A program made the position numbers and the translations under genes. A DNA stretch of 64,000 nt from Amia ocellicauda (lineage: Eukaryota > Chordata > Actinopteri > Amiiformes > Amiidae), in the NCBI RefSeq assembly GCF_036373705.1, contig NC_089855.1, positions 11,179,219 to 11,243,218 of the forward strand, read 5' to 3'. The number at the start of each line of letters is the position of its first letter. The stretch's first letter is position 1. Positions 1-11,045 of this stretch are shown here, in pieces. The notes under the pieces are model-generated. The model had not been told where the DNA came from and ran no database searches. It worked only from the letters and a program-made list of their open reading frames with translations.

Positions 1-922
1 CCCTAGTGGTTCGGACGCCTCTCCCTTTCTGTGGGACAATGGGGTGTGTTGAGTAAAGCTCAGGCAGACACTTCAGGAGCACAATTAGTGACTTCTGGCC
101 AGAGCAGCAGGAAAGTGACAACAGTGTGTTGGTGAAGACTGTTAAGTAGAGAGTCCAAAGAATAGAAATGTGAATGAGTCACTAAAATAATTTTAAAAAA
201 GGTGATCACTTAGAAATCCTTTCATCCCTCATAATCAGTTTGTTTGCATTACTTACCCTTTGCCTGCCTGCCTCCCTCGTGCTGAGATCAGGCATTCTCA
301 ACAACCAGACTTTCCTGTGTTTTATACACACGACAGTCAATTCTGCTCAAGCACTGAATTAAATCTGATCAGAGAAACGGGACTTATGAGTGTGTGTGAG
401 TCCCGACCTGATTGTGGTCAATTACACAGAACAGCCATTTCTTTGGAGGCCAACGTGAAACAAACTAATCTCATTGTGTGTGGTTCCTCCAAAATATGTG
501 GACATTTGAATAGACAAAACAATTGAATTGACCTACAGTGCCATTCAGGCTATAAGCTTTAACTTAAAAGTAAGCAGGATCTATCTGGAAGGGACTGGTC
601 ATTCACCACCATAGCCCTGCGTCTCCGTCACAGTTGGCTTCTGGCTTCGGGGGTCTGGGATAGGCGACTCCAGCGGGGGGCTTGTGCTCCTCCTTCTCCA
701 CAGACACTCACTCCTCTGTGTCCATGGCATCCAGGAACTCCTTCTGGGGTTCATCTGGGTGCTGCCATGGCAGAGGGACAGCACGCCAATACCGTGGAAG
801 GTGAAGTGGAGAGGAGGCAAACTTAATCTTCTGGCGCAGGAAGACCAGAGAGGTCTGGAGAGGATGTACAGAGAGATGAGATGAGGGTCTGAATGTAGCT
901 TGGTGCAGTCTGGTTGAGACAA
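1..922 (-). pseudogene. CCDC81-like gene copy, degenerate (inverted relative of the right-end gene)
   Basis: On the minus strand, about 854 down to 608 resembles the exon at 62443-62684. The peptide has a short FTFHGIGVLSLC stretch, like the second HU-type domain of CCDC81 proteins (family recognition from memory). After it the reading frame is lost relative to the right copy by small indels. A splice acceptor precedes it (AG at 855-856). Further along the minus strand, a 25-nt piece (281-257) with its GTAAGT donor matches the end of the right-hand second exon. The intron beyond it (about 250-120) also matches the right-hand intron (63049-63170), so this is a genomic duplicate and not a retrocopy. 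The rest of the gene would lie left of the window. It could still be expressed if it is spliced differently, but from this sequence it looks broken. Confidence 0.55.
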
Positions 923-3760
923 CGGTTCAAACAGAAATATACAAACACTCTAAGTACATAAAATACACATATATATTATTCATGTTTAAACATTCCACAT
1001 TTATTTAAAATAAAAACAACATACCCCCAACACAAAAGTAAATTAAGTGCACCTGTAGGTTTAAAACACGTGCAGATAAAATGTTATGCCTACATAAAAG
1101 GGCCTGTATATTGCTTGGTCTGTTCTAAATACATTTTTAAGTTTAATTGTAAAATATGTGCTGTAAGGCATTGTTAATGTGTCTTTCTATTCAAAATCTC
1201 ATCAGGGCAGAGAAAAGGCACTCATCCCTACATAGGCACTTGCAGTTATTCTACGGTAGACAAAATACAAAACATTACTGCAAACATTCCATATGGGCAC
1301 ATGAGTGTGAAGGGAAGTGGAAATTTCTGCTGCTTAGTCAATCTCTGCTATGTTTCTGGCAGTGATATGGCATTAATATCAAGTTATTTATGTGGACGTA
1401 GTACATATATAAACCACCCTCAACCTTAACCCTTCTTGTCTTGAATTATTTGTATTTAAGAGTGCGTATATTATTTGCTTACAGTTAGAGCAGCCATTAT
1501 TAAAGAAGTAGCTTTCCTAACTTTGTGTATTCCTTTGTTTACCCTTCAGTGATGGTTTGTATTTCATATTCGAAAGGGAACGTAAGGATATCTGTCATAA
1601 CCCTGGTTCCCTGAACTAGAAATATTAACCAACACTCCTTGTGGTCGCTGCGGTGCCGCACTGGCTTGAAGTAAAAAAGAGGAATAGCATCTGTTCCTAC
1701 ATAGTTTTATGTTTTCTGTTACATAGGAGTCAGTATCGTGAGATTTAGCATAGATGCTCAGAATTCTGAGTTCTTAAGGGGAATCATCCATTAGTGATGG
1801 TTCATATTTTGTACTTGAAAAGGAACTATCTAAAGGTTTTATTTTGTTATCAATTCATGTTATAATATCAGTCTAAATTCTGAATATAAATTCTGTATAT
1901 TTTTGTTTCAGAAACAAAATTTGCAATTTCCATGGATACAGGATAACTGCTGTAACACCCTGGTATAGCACTATCATTCCTAAAACCACTATGAAGATTC
2001 CAAAGCTATTCATTTGATATTTCTAAGTAAAGGTCATGATGACCACAAGTGATTGTAAGATATTTAACCACAACACACCCAGTTTTAGCCTTTAAATCAG
2101 ATGTGTATTCTTCCAAAAAGCAAAAGGTGTCCCCTAAAGAACTCCTCACTGTACTAACATCCCACTAAGGTTTCTATTATAAGAGGGCACATGCCTTTAT
2201 TAAAAATTTTCAAGCATCCTGCTCCCTTCAGTATGAGACCTTTTTTTTTTTTATCCCAAATTTAAATGCCAGTACCAGCACCATAACTTAACAAAAAGGG
2301 CTCTACATGTTCATGGTTGTAGGTCTGCTTTGATACTAACATTAAAAGCAGGAGCTGAAGTCATACAATTTTTAGAACTGTCACAATAATAGTATGAAAT
2401 CAGTAAATGTTAAGACCTGAAAATACATATTTTGGATGGCCACTAGGAGGGCTCCTAGATCTCAGAAACTAAATGCACCTGAAATATTATATTATATGGT
2501 TAATCATAGTTCCTCATAACTATCCTAAATACAAAATATGGAGGAATTTTGCTGACCTCCATTTTCCTGGTTTTCCAGATTGTGCCTGGTTTCTCATGCA
2601 GTAATACTTAATATTTACTCCATAGTAGGCCACTACTCCCACAAAAGATCTGTTATAAAAAGGAACCAATTTGTAAGACAAACAGTTTTTGAGAACAACG
2701 GAAAAAAGCAAGAGCACGATTAATAAACGAGTGAATTAAACAAATAAGTCATGAACAAATACGTAAAAAAACATAACTGAAACGAACACTGACACATTGC
2801 TGAACAAAACATCATATAAAATGGCATTCAATATGAACATATTTTCTCTCTGTGCACGAACAATAGCAACAAAAACAGTCTAAATGCCATAAAAACCGAG
2901 AAATAGATCAAAGGGGACACACTGTCCTGTGTTCAGTCCTGAGAGACAAGGTGTGTTTCTGATGGCACAGTCTGGGTGTGGTGGCCTGGAGAACACTTTG
3001 ATCCTCAGTTTATCGTCTCCATTGTTCAGTCTAGAGGCAGTCAGTGCTGTTTGGGGTCTGAATAAAGGCTGTTTTTTTGTTTGTGAATGGCACTTAAACC
3101 ACCACTAGGCCTATAAGGTGTTGACATTCTGGTGAGCACTGTCCTGCCTGTATCAGCACTGATGAAGTTTGATGGTGTACGCCTGTATGTCTGCATCACA
3201 CCATGAGTTGGGGGTGTAACACAATGGTTCAAAGAGAACAGACCAGAAAAACATGCCATGACCTTTTCAGTGTTCAGGCCACAATCCCCTAGAACATCTC
3301 CAGCCTGCTGTTGAAAGGTACTGGAGAGTATCCATTCAATAATTACAAAAGCCACTAACGCCAAAAGCATGGCCTATATCCTGTTAAATAGGCTATGCTG
3401 GGTGAATAGCTACTTTTTGTGAATTTAATATATATTGCCAGATCTGGTAACAGACAGGTAGATATTTTATTATCTTATTATCTTTATTATTATAGAACAA
3501 ATAAATATTACAGTACAGTAATTAGTCCTACATGATCTAATGAAGTATACCTTACATACCCTAGTCTATTTCAACTAAAGTATTTCAAGACTTTTACCTT
3601 GGGGTGGACAATAATAAAAAGTAATTTGTCAACATGATGTTAATGTGCTATAAATTGACAGGCCATCTATGTAGTGTATTATCACCTGCAGCAAATAAGC
3701 TGGAATCCCTAAAGAGAACAGCGCTGATTGCCTCCAAACCTTGTGTATTATAACCAGACC
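923..3760. other. AT-rich intergenic DNA, no gene seen
   Basis: I find no exon-like or conserved coding segment. Short ORFs here have no recognisable content. A motif recurs in direct orientation at 1549-1580 and 1795-1828 (GTGATGGTT followed by a CGAAAGGGAAC-like segment), which suggests an old interspersed element. A poly-T run lies near 2240. Confidence 0.5.
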
Positions 3761-3761
3761 T

Positions 3762-3895
3762 GGGTCAAATACTATTTGATGCATTTTCAATTACTTATAA
3801 ATATATATTTGAAAAGGTTTTTGAATTATTTCCCCATTTACAATTACAGTATTTGACAATGTTAAAGTATTTGGAAATACTTTGGAAAAGTGACG
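3762..3895. repeat. Short interspersed DNA repeat (AGACCTGGGTCAAATAC type)
   Basis: The start AGACCTGGGTCAAATAC followed by AT-rich sequence with recurring ATTTG/AAATAC words resembles a non-autonomous DNA-transposon repeat common in fish genomes (from memory). A possible partner piece (TATTTGTAGCAAATAC) lies just after the LINE at about 8437, so the LINE may have inserted into it. The boundaries are uncertain. Confidence 0.35.
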
Positions 3896-4081
3896 GTATG
3901 TAAACTAACATTTAGAAGCATGTAGCCAATACAGTGTCAGGTTTGCAGAATGATTGCCTTCCTGGATTAACTCATCCAAGAAGGTTTAATTTGTGAACGT
4001 TGTCAACAGGTTGAAATCCTAGAGATCAAGGTTCGTGATCTTGAGGCTCAACTTGTCGATCTGTGCTGTATTAGGGATATA

Positions 4082-5259
4082 CACTCACCTAAAGGATTAT
4101 TAGGAACACCTGTTCAATTTCTCATGAATGCAATTATCTAACCAACCAATCACATGGCAGTTGCTTCAATGCATTTAGGGGTGTGGTCCTGGTCAAGACA
4201 ATCTCCTGAACTCCAAACTGAATGTCTGAATGGGAAAGAAAGGTGATTTAAGCAATTTTGAGCGTGGCATGGTTGTTGGTGCCAGACGGGCCGGTCTGAG
4301 TATTTCACAATCTGCTCAGTTACTGGGATTTTCACGCACAACCATTTCTAGGGTTTACAAAGAATGGTGTGAAAAGGGAAAAACATCCAGTATGCGGCAG
4401 TCCTGTGGGCGAAAATGCCTTGTTGATGCTAGAGGTCAGAGGAGAATGGGCCGACTGATTCAAGCTGATTACAACTGAGGTATGCAGCAAAGCATTTGTG
4501 AAGCCACAACACGTACAACCTTGAGGCGGATGGGCTACAACAGCAGAAGACCCCACCGGGTACCACTCATCTCCACTACAAATAGGAAAAAGAGGCTACA
4601 ATTTGCACAAGCTCACCAAAATTGGACAGTTGAAGACTGGAAAAATGTTGCCTGGTCTGATGAGTCTCGATTTCTGTTGAGACATTCAGATGGTAGAGTC
4701 AGAATTTGGCGTAAACAGAATGAGAACATGGATCCATCATGCCTGTGCAGGCTGGTGGTGGTGGTGTAATGGTGTGGGGGATGTTTTCTTGGCACACTTT
4801 AGGCCCCTTAGTGCCAATTGGGCATCGTTTAAATGCCACGGCCTACCTGAGCATTGTTTCTGACCATGTCCATCCCTTTATGACCACCATGTACCCATCC
4901 TCTGATGGCTACTTCCAGCAGGATAATGCACCATGTCACAAAGGTCCAATCATTTCAAATTGGTTTCTTGAACATGACAATGAGTTCACTGTACTAAACT
5001 GGCCCCCACAGTCACCAGATCTCAACCCAATAGAGCATCTTTGGGATGTGGTGGAACGGGAGCTTCGTGCCCTGGATGTGCATCCCACAAATCTCCATCA
5101 ACTGCAAGATGCTATCCTATCAATATGGGCCAACATTTCTAAAGAATGCTTTCAGCACCTTGTTGAATCAATGCCACGTAGAATGAAGGCAGTTCTGAAG
5201 GCGAAAGGGGGTCAAACACAGTATTAGTATGGTGTTCCTAATAATCCTTTAGGTGAGTG
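4082..5259 (+). mobile_element. Tc1/mariner transposon, copy 1 (disabled)
   Basis: The inverted ends read CACTCACCTAAAGGATTATT and its complement, flanked by TA at 4080-4081 and 5260-5261. This is the Tc1 target duplication. The internal transposase ORF (from 4230) is broken. The element is nested in CR1 ORF1: reading across the TA joins the LINE frame on both sides, so the insertion was precise. Confidence 0.9.
4230..5227 (+). pseudogene. Tc1-like DDE transposase remnant (copy 1)
   Basis: The N-terminal paired-type helix-turn-helix (starts MGKKGDLSNFERG) and the catalytic DDE region are recognisable: WSDESRF, FQQDNAPCH and [12 protein letters not shown]. Compared with the copy at 33715, it has lost 33 nt in frame near 4469. 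An in-frame TGA follows at 4476-4478. It has also lost 10 nt near 4743, which shifts the frame. The last part (4739-5227) is intact through the terminal GGQTQY. It is non-functional. Confidence 0.85.
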
Positions 5260-6047
5260 TAGAAGAATTGGTCAATCAGACCATGAGAGAGATGATGTGC
5301 ATGCCAAAACCTAGGAGAGTTGAGACCTTAGAGCAGGACAGCGTAGAGAACTGCTGGGTTACAGTAGGTCGTAACCGCAGAAAAGGGCGTGCACAACCCC
5401 TAGAGACACCCCAAGAGCTAGAATTGCCCAACAGGTACCAACTGCTGGACACCGAGTTGGACAGTGACAGCTCAGAGGGTGATGGGGGGGCAGTTGAGCA
5501 CCAGAGCACCATGGTGCCCACTCCCCCCCAGAAGAGGGAGGTAGTTATAGTAGGAAACTCAATGCTTAGAGTTGTAGATCACACAGTGTGTTCTAGTGAC
5601 AAGGAGACCCTCATGATATCTTGCCTGCCTGGTCCTCAGGTTGCAGATCTCCCTAAACTAGTAGACGGGCTACTGGCCAAAGCCGGGGGGAATCCACTGG
5701 TCATGATCCACATTGTAACCAATGACATAGGAAAAGGTAGGACAGAGGTTCTGCAAGACAAATTTAAAGAGTTAGGAACAAAACTAAAGAGCAGAACCTC
5801 CATGGTACTTTTCTCTGAAACACTTCCGGTACCATGTGCCAGGCCAGGGAGACAGGCAGAGATTAGAAAGTTTAACACGTGGTTGAAAGCTTGGTGTAGG
5901 GAAGAGGGGTTTAGGTTTATGGAGCATTGGTCTTTCTTCTGGGATAGATGGGACCTGTACAAACCGGACGGTCTACATCTAAACAGAAGGGTGGCTAATG
6001 CATTGGGAGAGCTTATGTGCAGTGAAATTGAGAATCATTTAAACTAG
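5253..6047 (+). pseudogene. CR1 LINE ORF1, C-terminal esterase-like domain
   Basis: The long open frame encodes a low-complexity acidic region followed by an SGNH-type esterase domain, as in CR1-clade ORF1 proteins. Block I reads GNSMLR where GDS is expected, block III reads VTNDI where GTND is expected, and block V is DGLHLN with its Asp and His present. The active-site changes suggest decay. The N-terminal part, with a CERC pair and a heptad-like coiled coil, lies upstream of the Tc1 insertion at about 3990-4080. The first eight or so nucleotides of this open frame are Tc1 end sequence. Confidence 0.75.
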
Positions 6048-6133
6048 GAACCAAGGAAAGAAAACCAAGGGAAACTGCTAGTAGGAAAGTCCTGAAATGT
6101 GTGTAGCTCAATGCCAGGAGTACAAGGAACAAG

Positions 6134-8002
6134 ATGTTGGACTTGGAAGCCACAGTGCTAGCATGTGGCTATGATATTGTACGAGTGACAGAAACATGGC
6201 TTACAGAAAATGATAGAGATGAATACAAGTTGGAAGGATACACACAGTTTAGGAGAGACAGGCAAAATCGAAGAGGGGGTGGGGTAGCAATATATGTGAA
6301 AAATGACATTGAGGCAGAAGAACTCATATTAGATCCCAGTAATGAAATAGAATCTTTGTGGATGAAACTTCTGAACAAGAGATCTGGAGGATTAGTGGTA
6401 GGAGTGTGTTACAGACCACCCAACTCAGATATACAGAAAGATGTTGCATTGTACAATGTAATCAGGACTGCATGTAGCAAGGATGTGGCTGTTATCATGG
6501 GGGGTTTCAATTTCCCAAACATAGACTGGGAAAGCCCAGTGGGGACTACAGAAGCAGAAATAGAAATGGTTGAGATGGTAAATGACTGCTATCTAACTCA
6601 ATTTGTCAGGGAATCAACCAGGGAGAGTGCATGTATTGACTTGATCTTTTCAAATGACCAAGATAGAGTCAGGGGGACAGTAGTTAGAGAACCAATGGCA
6701 AATTGTGATCACAATATGGTTAGCTTTGAGGCATTCTTTCAAAAAACAAGTTCCAAGTCTAAAACAATGGTCTACAATTTTAGAAAAGCAAACCAAAGGT
6801 ATGAGGCATCACTTAGAAGAGGTAGACTGGAGCACATTGGATACAGAGTCAGTTGAAAATGGGTATATTTTAAGAATATACTACTTGAGGCTCAGGAGAA
6901 ATTTGTACCAACATTTAGCAAATTGAGGACCAAAAAACAGTGGCCAAAATGGTTTAATAGAGGTATGCAAAAAATATATAAAGAGGAAGAAAATGTTGTA
7001 TAGCACATAATAAAGGGATGGAGATGAAACAAAATACATAGAATATGTTGAGCTGCAAAGAGATCTTAAGAAAGGGATCAGGAAAGCACAGAGGGCAATG
7101 GAAAGAAACATAGCTCTTGGAGCTTAAACTAATGCAAAGAGCTTTTTTCAATATTACAGCAAGCGGTCAATAAAGGAGGAAGTGAAACAGATAAAGGGCA
7201 AAAATGGAGGTATCTTGGAAAACAAACAAGATGTGGCAAATGTTCTAAATGAGTATTTCACAGAGGTTTTTACAAAAGAAAAAACAGATAACATGCCACA
7301 GGTTAACAATCAGTCCAGTCAAATCCTAAGGGAGATCAGGATAAATGAGGAGGAGGTACTAAAGGGACTAGCAGAATTAAAAACCAACAAATCACCTGGG
7401 CCAGATGGGATATTTCCAACAGTACTTAAAGAAAAGAGGGTGTCGATTAGAGTAGTCGCTTCTAACTGGAGTGAGGTTGTTAGTGGAGTTCCACAGGGAT
7501 CAGTACAAGGGCCTTTGCTTTTTCTAATCTATATTAATGATCTGGACTCTGGGATAGTTAGCAACTTGTTAAATTTGCAGATGGTACTAAAATAGGTAGC
7601 TCAGCAGATACAATCTTGGCAGCACAGGCTATTCAGAGGGACTTAAATAATATTCAGTTGTGGGCCGACACCTGGCAGATGAAATTCAATGTGGACAAGT
7701 GCAAGGTAATACATGCAGGTAACAAAAATGTCCACTATAATTACACTATGGGAGGTACAGATCTAGATGAAGTAACGCATGAGAAAGACCTAGGAGTCTA
7801 TGTGGACTCCTCACTTTCTCCATCCAAACAGTGTGGGGAAGCAATAAAAAAGGCAAACAGAATGTTAGGGTATATTGTCAAAAGTGCAGAATTGAGAACA
7901 AGGGCAGTAATGTTCAGACTGTACAATGCACTAGTTAGAGCTCATCTGGATACTGTGGACAGTTCTGGGCTCCACACTTCAAGAAAGATATCGCTGCTCT
8001 AG
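6134..8002 (+). pseudogene. CR1 LINE ORF2: endonuclease and broken reverse transcriptase
   Basis: 6134-6856 encodes the AP-type endonuclease. ETWL, GGGVAIYVK, CYRPP and DHNMV are clear, but the catalytic GDFN reads GGFN. The reverse transcriptase follows in pieces: KSPGPDGI at about 7390-7410, then a large deletion, then SGVPQGSVQGPLLFLIYINDL at about 7480-7550. A frameshift leads into FADGTKI, where FADD is expected. A C-terminal region (7616-8002) follows. With the catalytic aspartates lost, the element is dead. Confidence 0.8.
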
Positions 8003-8469
8003 AGGCAGTTCAGAGGAGAGCAACCAGACTTATTCCAGGTCTGAAGGGAAAGTCCTACTGAGAGACTGAGGAACTGAACCTTTTCACCCTGGAACAGAGG
8101 AGACTACATGGGGACTTGATCCAAGTCTTCAAAATCATGAAAGGCATTGACCACATCAAACCAGAGGAGCTTTTCCAGATCAGCAGGGACACAAATGGAA
8201 ATTGGGCTTCAAGGCAATCAAAATGGAAAACAGGAGACACTTCTTTACACAGAGAGGCGTCACAATCTGGAATAAACTCCCCAGCGATGTGGCTGAAGCT
8301 GAAAGTTTGGGAACATTTAAAAATAGACTGGATAGGATCCTTGGATCACTTAGATATTAATGGACACCAAACGAGCACAATAGGTCGAATGGCCTCCTCT
8401 CATTTGTAAACTTTCTTATGTTCTAATGTTCTTATGTATTTGTAGCAAATACAAAATACGTTTATCGTG

Positions 8470-8900
8470 GATAAATAGGTTAACCGGCTAAATTTCAGGT
8501 TAACTTGCCATCAACACAGGATTTTCCGTCTCCGAGCGAGTTTAAAGTTCAGCCAGCTGTTATCACAGCAGCATGTCTAGCATCTCACACCTGCTGCCTG
8601 CCAGGTTAATTGAGCTGGATAAGACTCAATGTGTTTCATCTGCCCAATGAAATGACAGACACCGCCCAAGAATGACGGCACCGTTCTAGTTGTTAATAAG
8701 ACAATTTCCATCAATCATTAATTCTGACTGATTAAATATTCTTTAAATCACACAGATTATTAAACCAACCAAGACCAGACCCCACATGCTTTGCTCGTGT
8801 AATAATAAGTGTAATACATGTAAAGGGCTGATATTGGCCCCGCTGCCCTTTGAAAAGTGCTTTTTGAGCAGCGCTTATCACACGCACGAATTGTCACGCT
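8470..8900. promoter_or_regulatory. Repeat-free block, candidate conserved non-coding element
   Basis: This segment has balanced composition, no repeat signature and no ORF. It is dense in short motifs such as TTAATTGA, CAATCATTAATTCTGACTGATTAA and CAGCTG. Such blocks are often conserved enhancers, but conservation cannot be judged from one sequence. Low confidence. Confidence 0.25.
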
Positions 8901-8972
8901 GTTATATATGCAGTGCAGCTCCAGGTGCTCCCGGCTGTGCTCTGTCGTGTTAATAAAAGAGACGCTGCTGGC

Positions 8973-9042
8973 GGTGATGCCCGGAATCGAACCAGGGCCC
9001 AGTGAGCTTGAGGCACGCGCTCTGCCACTGAGCTACGTCACC
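8973..9042 (-). tRNA. tRNA-like gene (anticodon loop reads CAA; possibly a pseudogene)
   Basis: The 70-nt minus-strand segment folds as a tRNA. The acceptor stem GGTGACG/CATCACC pairs 6 of 7, the D arm is GCTC/GAGC, and the T arm is CCTGG-TTCGATT-CCGGG. The A box (TAGCTCAGTGG) and B box (GGTTCGATTCC) are perfect, and a TTTT run lies about 15 nt downstream. The anticodon stem pairs only in its central three positions, and the loop CTCAAGC would give anticodon CAA. Leucine tRNAs have a long variable arm, and this one does not. The body resembles alanine tRNA, so it is best read as a degenerate or tRNA-derived gene with an intact Pol III promoter. Confidence 0.5.
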
Positions 9043-9823
9043 GGACATGTGAGTGGCGCCGCGCGGCCTGATAACTGTCACCGCTCTGACTTCCGGGTTC
9101 GGCCTCACCGCCTCGGAGATGGACACTGCAGTTGAGACTGTAACACTGCTAGCTTTAAGACACATTCAGATTAAATAGATCACGTAGCTGCATGATTCAT
9201 CTGGCAAACTACACCAATAGAGTCATCAGGAGTTGCAGACAATGGCATTATCTACGACGAGAGGACAGGCCGTATAGAAATGTCCCCCAGAGTTCAGTAG
9301 AGATGAAGTCAAGTGTTGTCAGTGTTGAGAAATGTGTATTTTACAATACATGCACATAAATATCACCTTCTTATTTCAGCCATAGACTACAGGGAGTGAG
9401 ACGGTGATTTTAATGTGGTATTTTCGTGTAATCCGTGCTAGTTCATTAGAATTGATTAAAACATTTACAATCAAAAGTATTAAAATTTGTTTTTATCCTT
9501 GTGAATGTTACATACTTAATAAAAACAGTATAACATCTTAATTGATTTTTATAAAGAAATATTTTATATAAATGAGAGAGAAAAAAGCTAATGTGCCCTA
9601 CAAACACACTACCTGTCCAGGTAATTTGTTTTTAAATGTAGTCACCCAGTATAAATAATATGGGGAATACTCTGGGGTCTTGTATAGTATTTACAAATGT
9701 TTTGGCAAATAACTTGCTAGGTGTGGCCATAATCATAACCCTATATAAAGCAATTCAGAAATGTATATAGAGGTGGATTTTTCGGTATCAATGGTGTCCC
9801 AAAACAATGGTATCAGTTATAAA
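9043..9823. other. Intergenic / 3' flank of the minus-strand SH3-encoding gene
   Basis: AT-rich, with no exon seen. It would contain the 3' UTR of the minus-strand gene that ends at 9824. A minus-strand ATTAAA at 9408-9413 is a possible polyadenylation signal. Confidence 0.35.
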
Positions 9824-10217
9824 TTAGCATAAAAACATGTTCATTTCAGTCTTCATGTATTTTATATGTGTACTTTGATCGAATACAAGACAACAACAAA
9901 AAACACCTGAATGACAAGATGACATAGTCAACGTCAGTAAGTTTGCAGCAGAAACCCATCCCTCTTTGCTGGTGCTAAGGTTACGAACAAACCTGAAAAA
10001 ATAGATATAAAGGCATTAATTTACATTAAAAACCTTTTCAAAATGGTGGATAAGCTACTCTTCCATCGCTCTTGACACTTGTTTGTTTCATGAGCACCAC
10101 TCACCAGTGCCCATCTTCTCCCTCTCGAATCAGCTGCACCATTTCTCCACTCTTCACCATCAGCTGCTCCAACCCTCCTTTGTCGTAATCGGCCACCACA
10201 GTATACTTCCCAGGAGT
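9824..10217 (-). CDS. Last two exons of a Dbl-family RhoGEF-like gene (SH3 domain), partial
   Basis: Two minus-strand exons join to make an SH3 domain. The first (10217-10105, 113 nt) begins TPGKYTVVADYDKGG, contains VKSGEMVQLI and REGEDGH, and ends in phase 2 at a GTGAGT donor. The second (9992-9824) completes the Trp codon and reads WFVRNLSTSKEGWVSAANLL. About 35 residues of unrecognised tail then lead to TAA. SH3 landmarks are present: ALYDY-type start, EGEDGHW with W, and GWV. The sequence resembles the C-terminal SH3 of MCF2L/MCF2-type Rho guanine-nucleotide exchange factors (from memory, not searched). No further upstream exons were found between here and slc9a2 at 13324, which lies on the opposite strand. 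The 5' part is therefore either very distant or absent, in which case this is an orphan gene fragment. Both splice junctions are in frame. Confidence 0.65.
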
Positions 10218-10558
10218 CTGAAAGAAAGTCATTTGAAAGATCGATGGGCTGTGCTGTAGATTGAGAACTTTGAGCACCCTTCTCTGCTGATGTATCAGTG
10301 ATGAACTAGTTAAATTAGTTTAGTTTCGGAAGTCATTTAGTGGCAAAACTGGAGTCCTAATTAATATTCCCCTATAAATATCTCGGGATGATAGAGAAGG
10401 CTGATGCAAATTTGGCAGAAAAAAAATATAAATCTTCAGAAGGATAAAAAAAAAAAGAAAAAAAAAGAACACATTTCAAAATATAAATGGGGGGCAAAGC
10501 TGTCCGAAAATAAACCTGTAACCTGTGGCATGTTATCTGTTTTTTCTTTTTTAAAAAC

Positions 10559-10820
10559 CTGTGTGAAATACTCATTTAGAACATTTGCCACATCTTGTTA
10601 GTTTTCTAAGATATTTCCATTTTTAGCCTTTATCCGTTTCACTTCCTCCTTTATTGACCTCTTGCTGTTGTAGTATTGAAAAAAGCTCTTTGCATTAGTT
10701 TTAGCTCTGAGAGCTGTTTCTTTCTATTTCCCTCTTTGCTTTCATGATCCCTTTCTTAACATCTCTTTGCAATTCTATATATTCTTTGTATTTTGTTTTG
10801 TCTCTATCCCTTTCGTATCA
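10559..10820 (-). mobile_element. CR1 LINE fragment (ORF2 linker region)
   Basis: The reverse complement matches the CR1 copy here at about 7000-7260. Both contain the stretch encoding AFFQYYSKRSIKEE-like residues and the ATTTGCCACATCTTGTT sense/antisense match. It is a short, truncated, minus-strand piece. Confidence 0.7.
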
Positions 10821-10985
10821 GTTTTTACAATACAGGATGTAAAATATTGTTTACTGTATATCTTGTATACACTTTAATATTTAAATATGTAAAATGTATT
10901 ATGCCTTGAACTGCCCTGTATTATTGCACTTTGTATTGCACTTATTTTGTAAGTCGCCCTGGACAAGGGTGTCTGCTAAGAAATA

Positions 10986-11043
<58 letters not shown>
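10821..11043 (+). repeat. L2/SINE-type 3' tail followed by (TAA)n
   Basis: The end TAAGTCGCCCTGGACAAGGG, then TGTCTGCTAAGAAATAAATAA and about 18 TAA units, is the 3' tail shared by fish L2-type LINEs and SINEs (from memory). The TAA array runs from about 10987 to 11043. A decayed relative lies at about 11397-11450 (CTGTCCCGGATAAGGGCATG). Confidence 0.6.

Positions 11044-11045
<2 letters not shown>

Larger units (their letters stand above)
3960..8440 (+). mobile_element. CR1-clade LINE, degenerate, interrupted by a Tc1 element
   Basis: This is a non-LTR retrotransposon with ORF1 (esterase type) and ORF2 (AP endonuclease plus reverse transcriptase), ending in a TTCTTATG/TTCTAATG 3' repeat at about 8413-8436. 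ORF1 starts before 4080, is split by a Tc1 transposon at 4082-5259, and resumes at 5262. ORF2 has frameshifts and a large deletion in the reverse transcriptase. Related fragments lie at 10559-10820 and 14005-14127, both on the minus strand. The element cannot be active. The left boundary is approximate, because most CR1 copies are truncated at the 5' end. Confidence 0.8.

Noticed and set aside
5276..6378. Minus-strand ORFs over the CR1 element
   Set aside because: Antisense of the LINE ORF1 and endonuclease.
8857..9165. ORFs on both strands across the tRNA-like gene
   Set aside because: They overlap the tRNA fold and Pol III boxes. The peptides show the familiar shadow of a tRNA sequence and no domain.
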